The notes beneath the pieces are model-generated. The model saw only the letters and a program-made list of their open reading frames with translations. It made no database searches and was not told the origin of the DNA. DNA of 64,000 nt, taken from Guptibacillus algicola. Its GTDB lineage: Bacteria; Bacillota; Bacilli; Bacillales; Guptibacillaceae. Position numbers and translations under genes: made by a program. Location of the stretch: NCBI RefSeq assembly GCF_020171805.1, contig NZ_JAIVAF010000006.1, forward strand, positions 1 through 64,000, read 5' to 3'. Positions 63,143 to 64,000 of this stretch are shown here, in pieces (positions within the stretch are counted from its first letter, which is position 1; each line of letters begins with the position of its first letter).

Positions 63143-63715
63143 TTACTGAAGTGCTTTCACATCGTCAACGATCTCTTCATATGGAACGTTCGAAACACCT
63201 TCATATTTCTTTACGACGATTCCTTCTTTATTAATAAGATAAAAAGAAGTACCGTGAGTAAATTGGTCAGAATTTGGGTCAGGCAATGCTAAGGTTTGGA
63301 AGCTATTCTTAGCAAATTCTTGTATTTCATCACCATTATAACCAGTTAGAAAATGCCAGTTAGACAAGTCAGCATCGAACTTTTCAGAGAATGCGACAAG
63401 CTGCTCAGGTGTATCACGCTCTGGGTCAACGGTGTAAGATACGATTTCTGCATCTACATTAGCTTTGGCAAGTCTATCCTGAATTTTAGACATATTGGAT
63501 GTCATCGGAGGACATACAGTATCACAATTTGTAAAAATGAAATTAGCAAGCCAAACGTCACCTTCTAAATCCTGTAATCCAAATTCACTATTTGTATGAT
63601 CCGTATATGTAAAATCTTCTACCTTCCAGTCAAGATCGTCGGGTACATCTTTCCCACATGCAGCTAACAGCACAAGCCCAATAAGACCCACTGTAAAAAC
63701 GAGTTTTTTTCGCAT
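63143..63715 (-). CDS. SCO1/SenC-family copper chaperone lipoprotein
   Basis: A 190-residue lipoprotein (lipobox LLAAC, C20) with a thioredoxin fold. Copper ligands C64, C68 (CDTVCPP) and H154 (FTHGTSF) are intact. It helps insert CuA into cytochrome c oxidase on the outer face and corresponds to YpmQ of B. subtilis. It fits the c-type cytochrome elsewhere in the window. GGAGGGAAGAGAGAA precedes the ATG. Confidence 0.92.
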   Translation of the reverse strand: MRKKLVFTVGLIGLVLLAACGKDVPDDLDWKVEDFTYTDHTNSEFGLQDLEGDVWLANFIFTNCDTVCPPMTSNMSKIQDRLAKANVDAEIVSYTVDPERDTPEQLVAFSEKFDADLSNWHFLTGYNGDEIQEFAKNSFQTLALPDPNSDQFTHGTSFYLINKEGIVVKKYEGVSNVPYEEIVDDVKALQ

Positions 63716-63818
63716 TTCTCTCTTCCCTCCATACTAAGCTTTCTCCTTATACCATATCTGAAATAGTATCAGCTTGCCATACGTTTTATGCGTATTTTTT
63801 GATCATTTCATGAAATAA

Positions 63819-63848
63819 AGAAAAGCCCGAACGATGTATTCAGGCTCA
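63819..63848 (-). terminator. Terminator of the truncated dehydrogenase gene
   Basis: Minus strand AGCCTGAA-TACATCG-TTCGGGCT followed by TTTTCTTT, overlapping the stop codon. Confidence 0.8.
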
Positions 63849-64000
63849 CTTCTCTTTTTGAACATTTCTTACGATGCTGGTCGCTAGTTTTCGGGGCATC
63901 AAACGAACGGAATTTGCCATCAATCGATTCTGCCCCCCAGGAATAATAACACTCTTCCCTTTCATAAACCCTTCGTATCCTAATTTAGCAACAGCTTTTG
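63846..64000 (-). CDS. Short-chain dehydrogenase, C-terminal end only
   Basis: Minus strand frame entering from the right edge and ending at the TGA at 63846: AVAKLGYEGFMKGKSVIIP, then GGQNRLMANSVRLMPRKLA and TSIVRNVQKEK. The 'G..aL.kGk..vipG..N' pattern and the 'P R' helix are typical of the C-terminus of SDR proteins of the DltE/YqjQ group. The Rossmann part lies outside the window. Confidence 0.7.
   Translation of the reverse strand, partial: KAVAKLGYEGFMKGKSVIIPGGQNRLMANSVRLMPRKLATSIVRNVQKEK

Noticed and set aside
1-64000. Mobile element, prophage or CRISPR
   Set aside because: No transposase, integrase, terminal repeats, tail genes or spacer-repeat arrays were seen on either strand.

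Overview
The window is a chromosomal segment of a Bacillaceae bacterium (order Bacillales). This follows from spore genes (SpoIIP-type amidase, gerABC germinant receptor, YjcZ-type peptide, a probable small spore protein), strong AGGAGG-type ribosome binding sites, GTG/TTG starts, compact U-tailed terminators, an FMN riboswitch before ribU and a preQ1-I riboswitch before queF. I cannot name the species. There is no phage, transposon, CRISPR array or tRNA; apart from the 5' end of a 16S rRNA at the left edge this is core-like and accessory chromosome.

Layout. 1-335: 5' end of an rrn operon with two promoters. 0.3-9.8 kb: K+ transporter, CHY zinc-finger protein, PAS kinase, hydrolase, MtnE-like aminotransferase, YmaF and YjcZ small proteins, GDPD, then a preQ1-controlled queF/queuosine-precursor-transporter pair. 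9.8-15 kb: HtrA protease and, just upstream, the most unusual locus: a sensor kinase and an HD-GYP protein that share one membrane sensor domain, a 25-residue CWWC peptide gene not usually called, a terminator, and a PqqD-M50 membrane protease. 15-24.5 kb: GNAT, Na+/H+ antiporter, secreted thermolysin-type protease, GGDEF-EAL protein, YitT protein, SpoIIP paralogue, cytochrome c. 24.5-30.7 kb: FMN riboswitch-ribU, amidase, OppA lipoprotein, a MocR-type regulator that has lost its PLP lysine, a small spore-type protein. 30.7-32.6 kb: DinB protein and rsgA, preceded by a leader that looks like a ribosome-controlled attenuator. 32.6-38.9 kb: a sigma-54-driven ketone-body/3-hydroxybutyrate operon (scoA, scoB, GntP-type permease, hydroxybutyrate dehydrogenase, thiolase) and its activator. 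39-51.1 kb: an eight-gene MoxR/DUF58/VWA/ABC transporter operon. 51-57.7 kb: GNAT plus anchored exoprotein, small proteins, universal stress protein, NarL-type two-component system, NAD(P)H:FMN reductase. 57.7-61.4 kb: gerABC. 61.4-64 kb: long-form isocitrate dehydrogenase with an NAD-type cofactor signature, SCO-type copper chaperone, and the end of a short-chain dehydrogenase.

The strongest candidates for an undescribed system are the peptide/protease/paired-receptor cluster at 11191-14885 and the leader of rsgA at 32295-32508. Start codons were moved from the longest ORF wherever a clear ribosome binding site indicated a downstream start.
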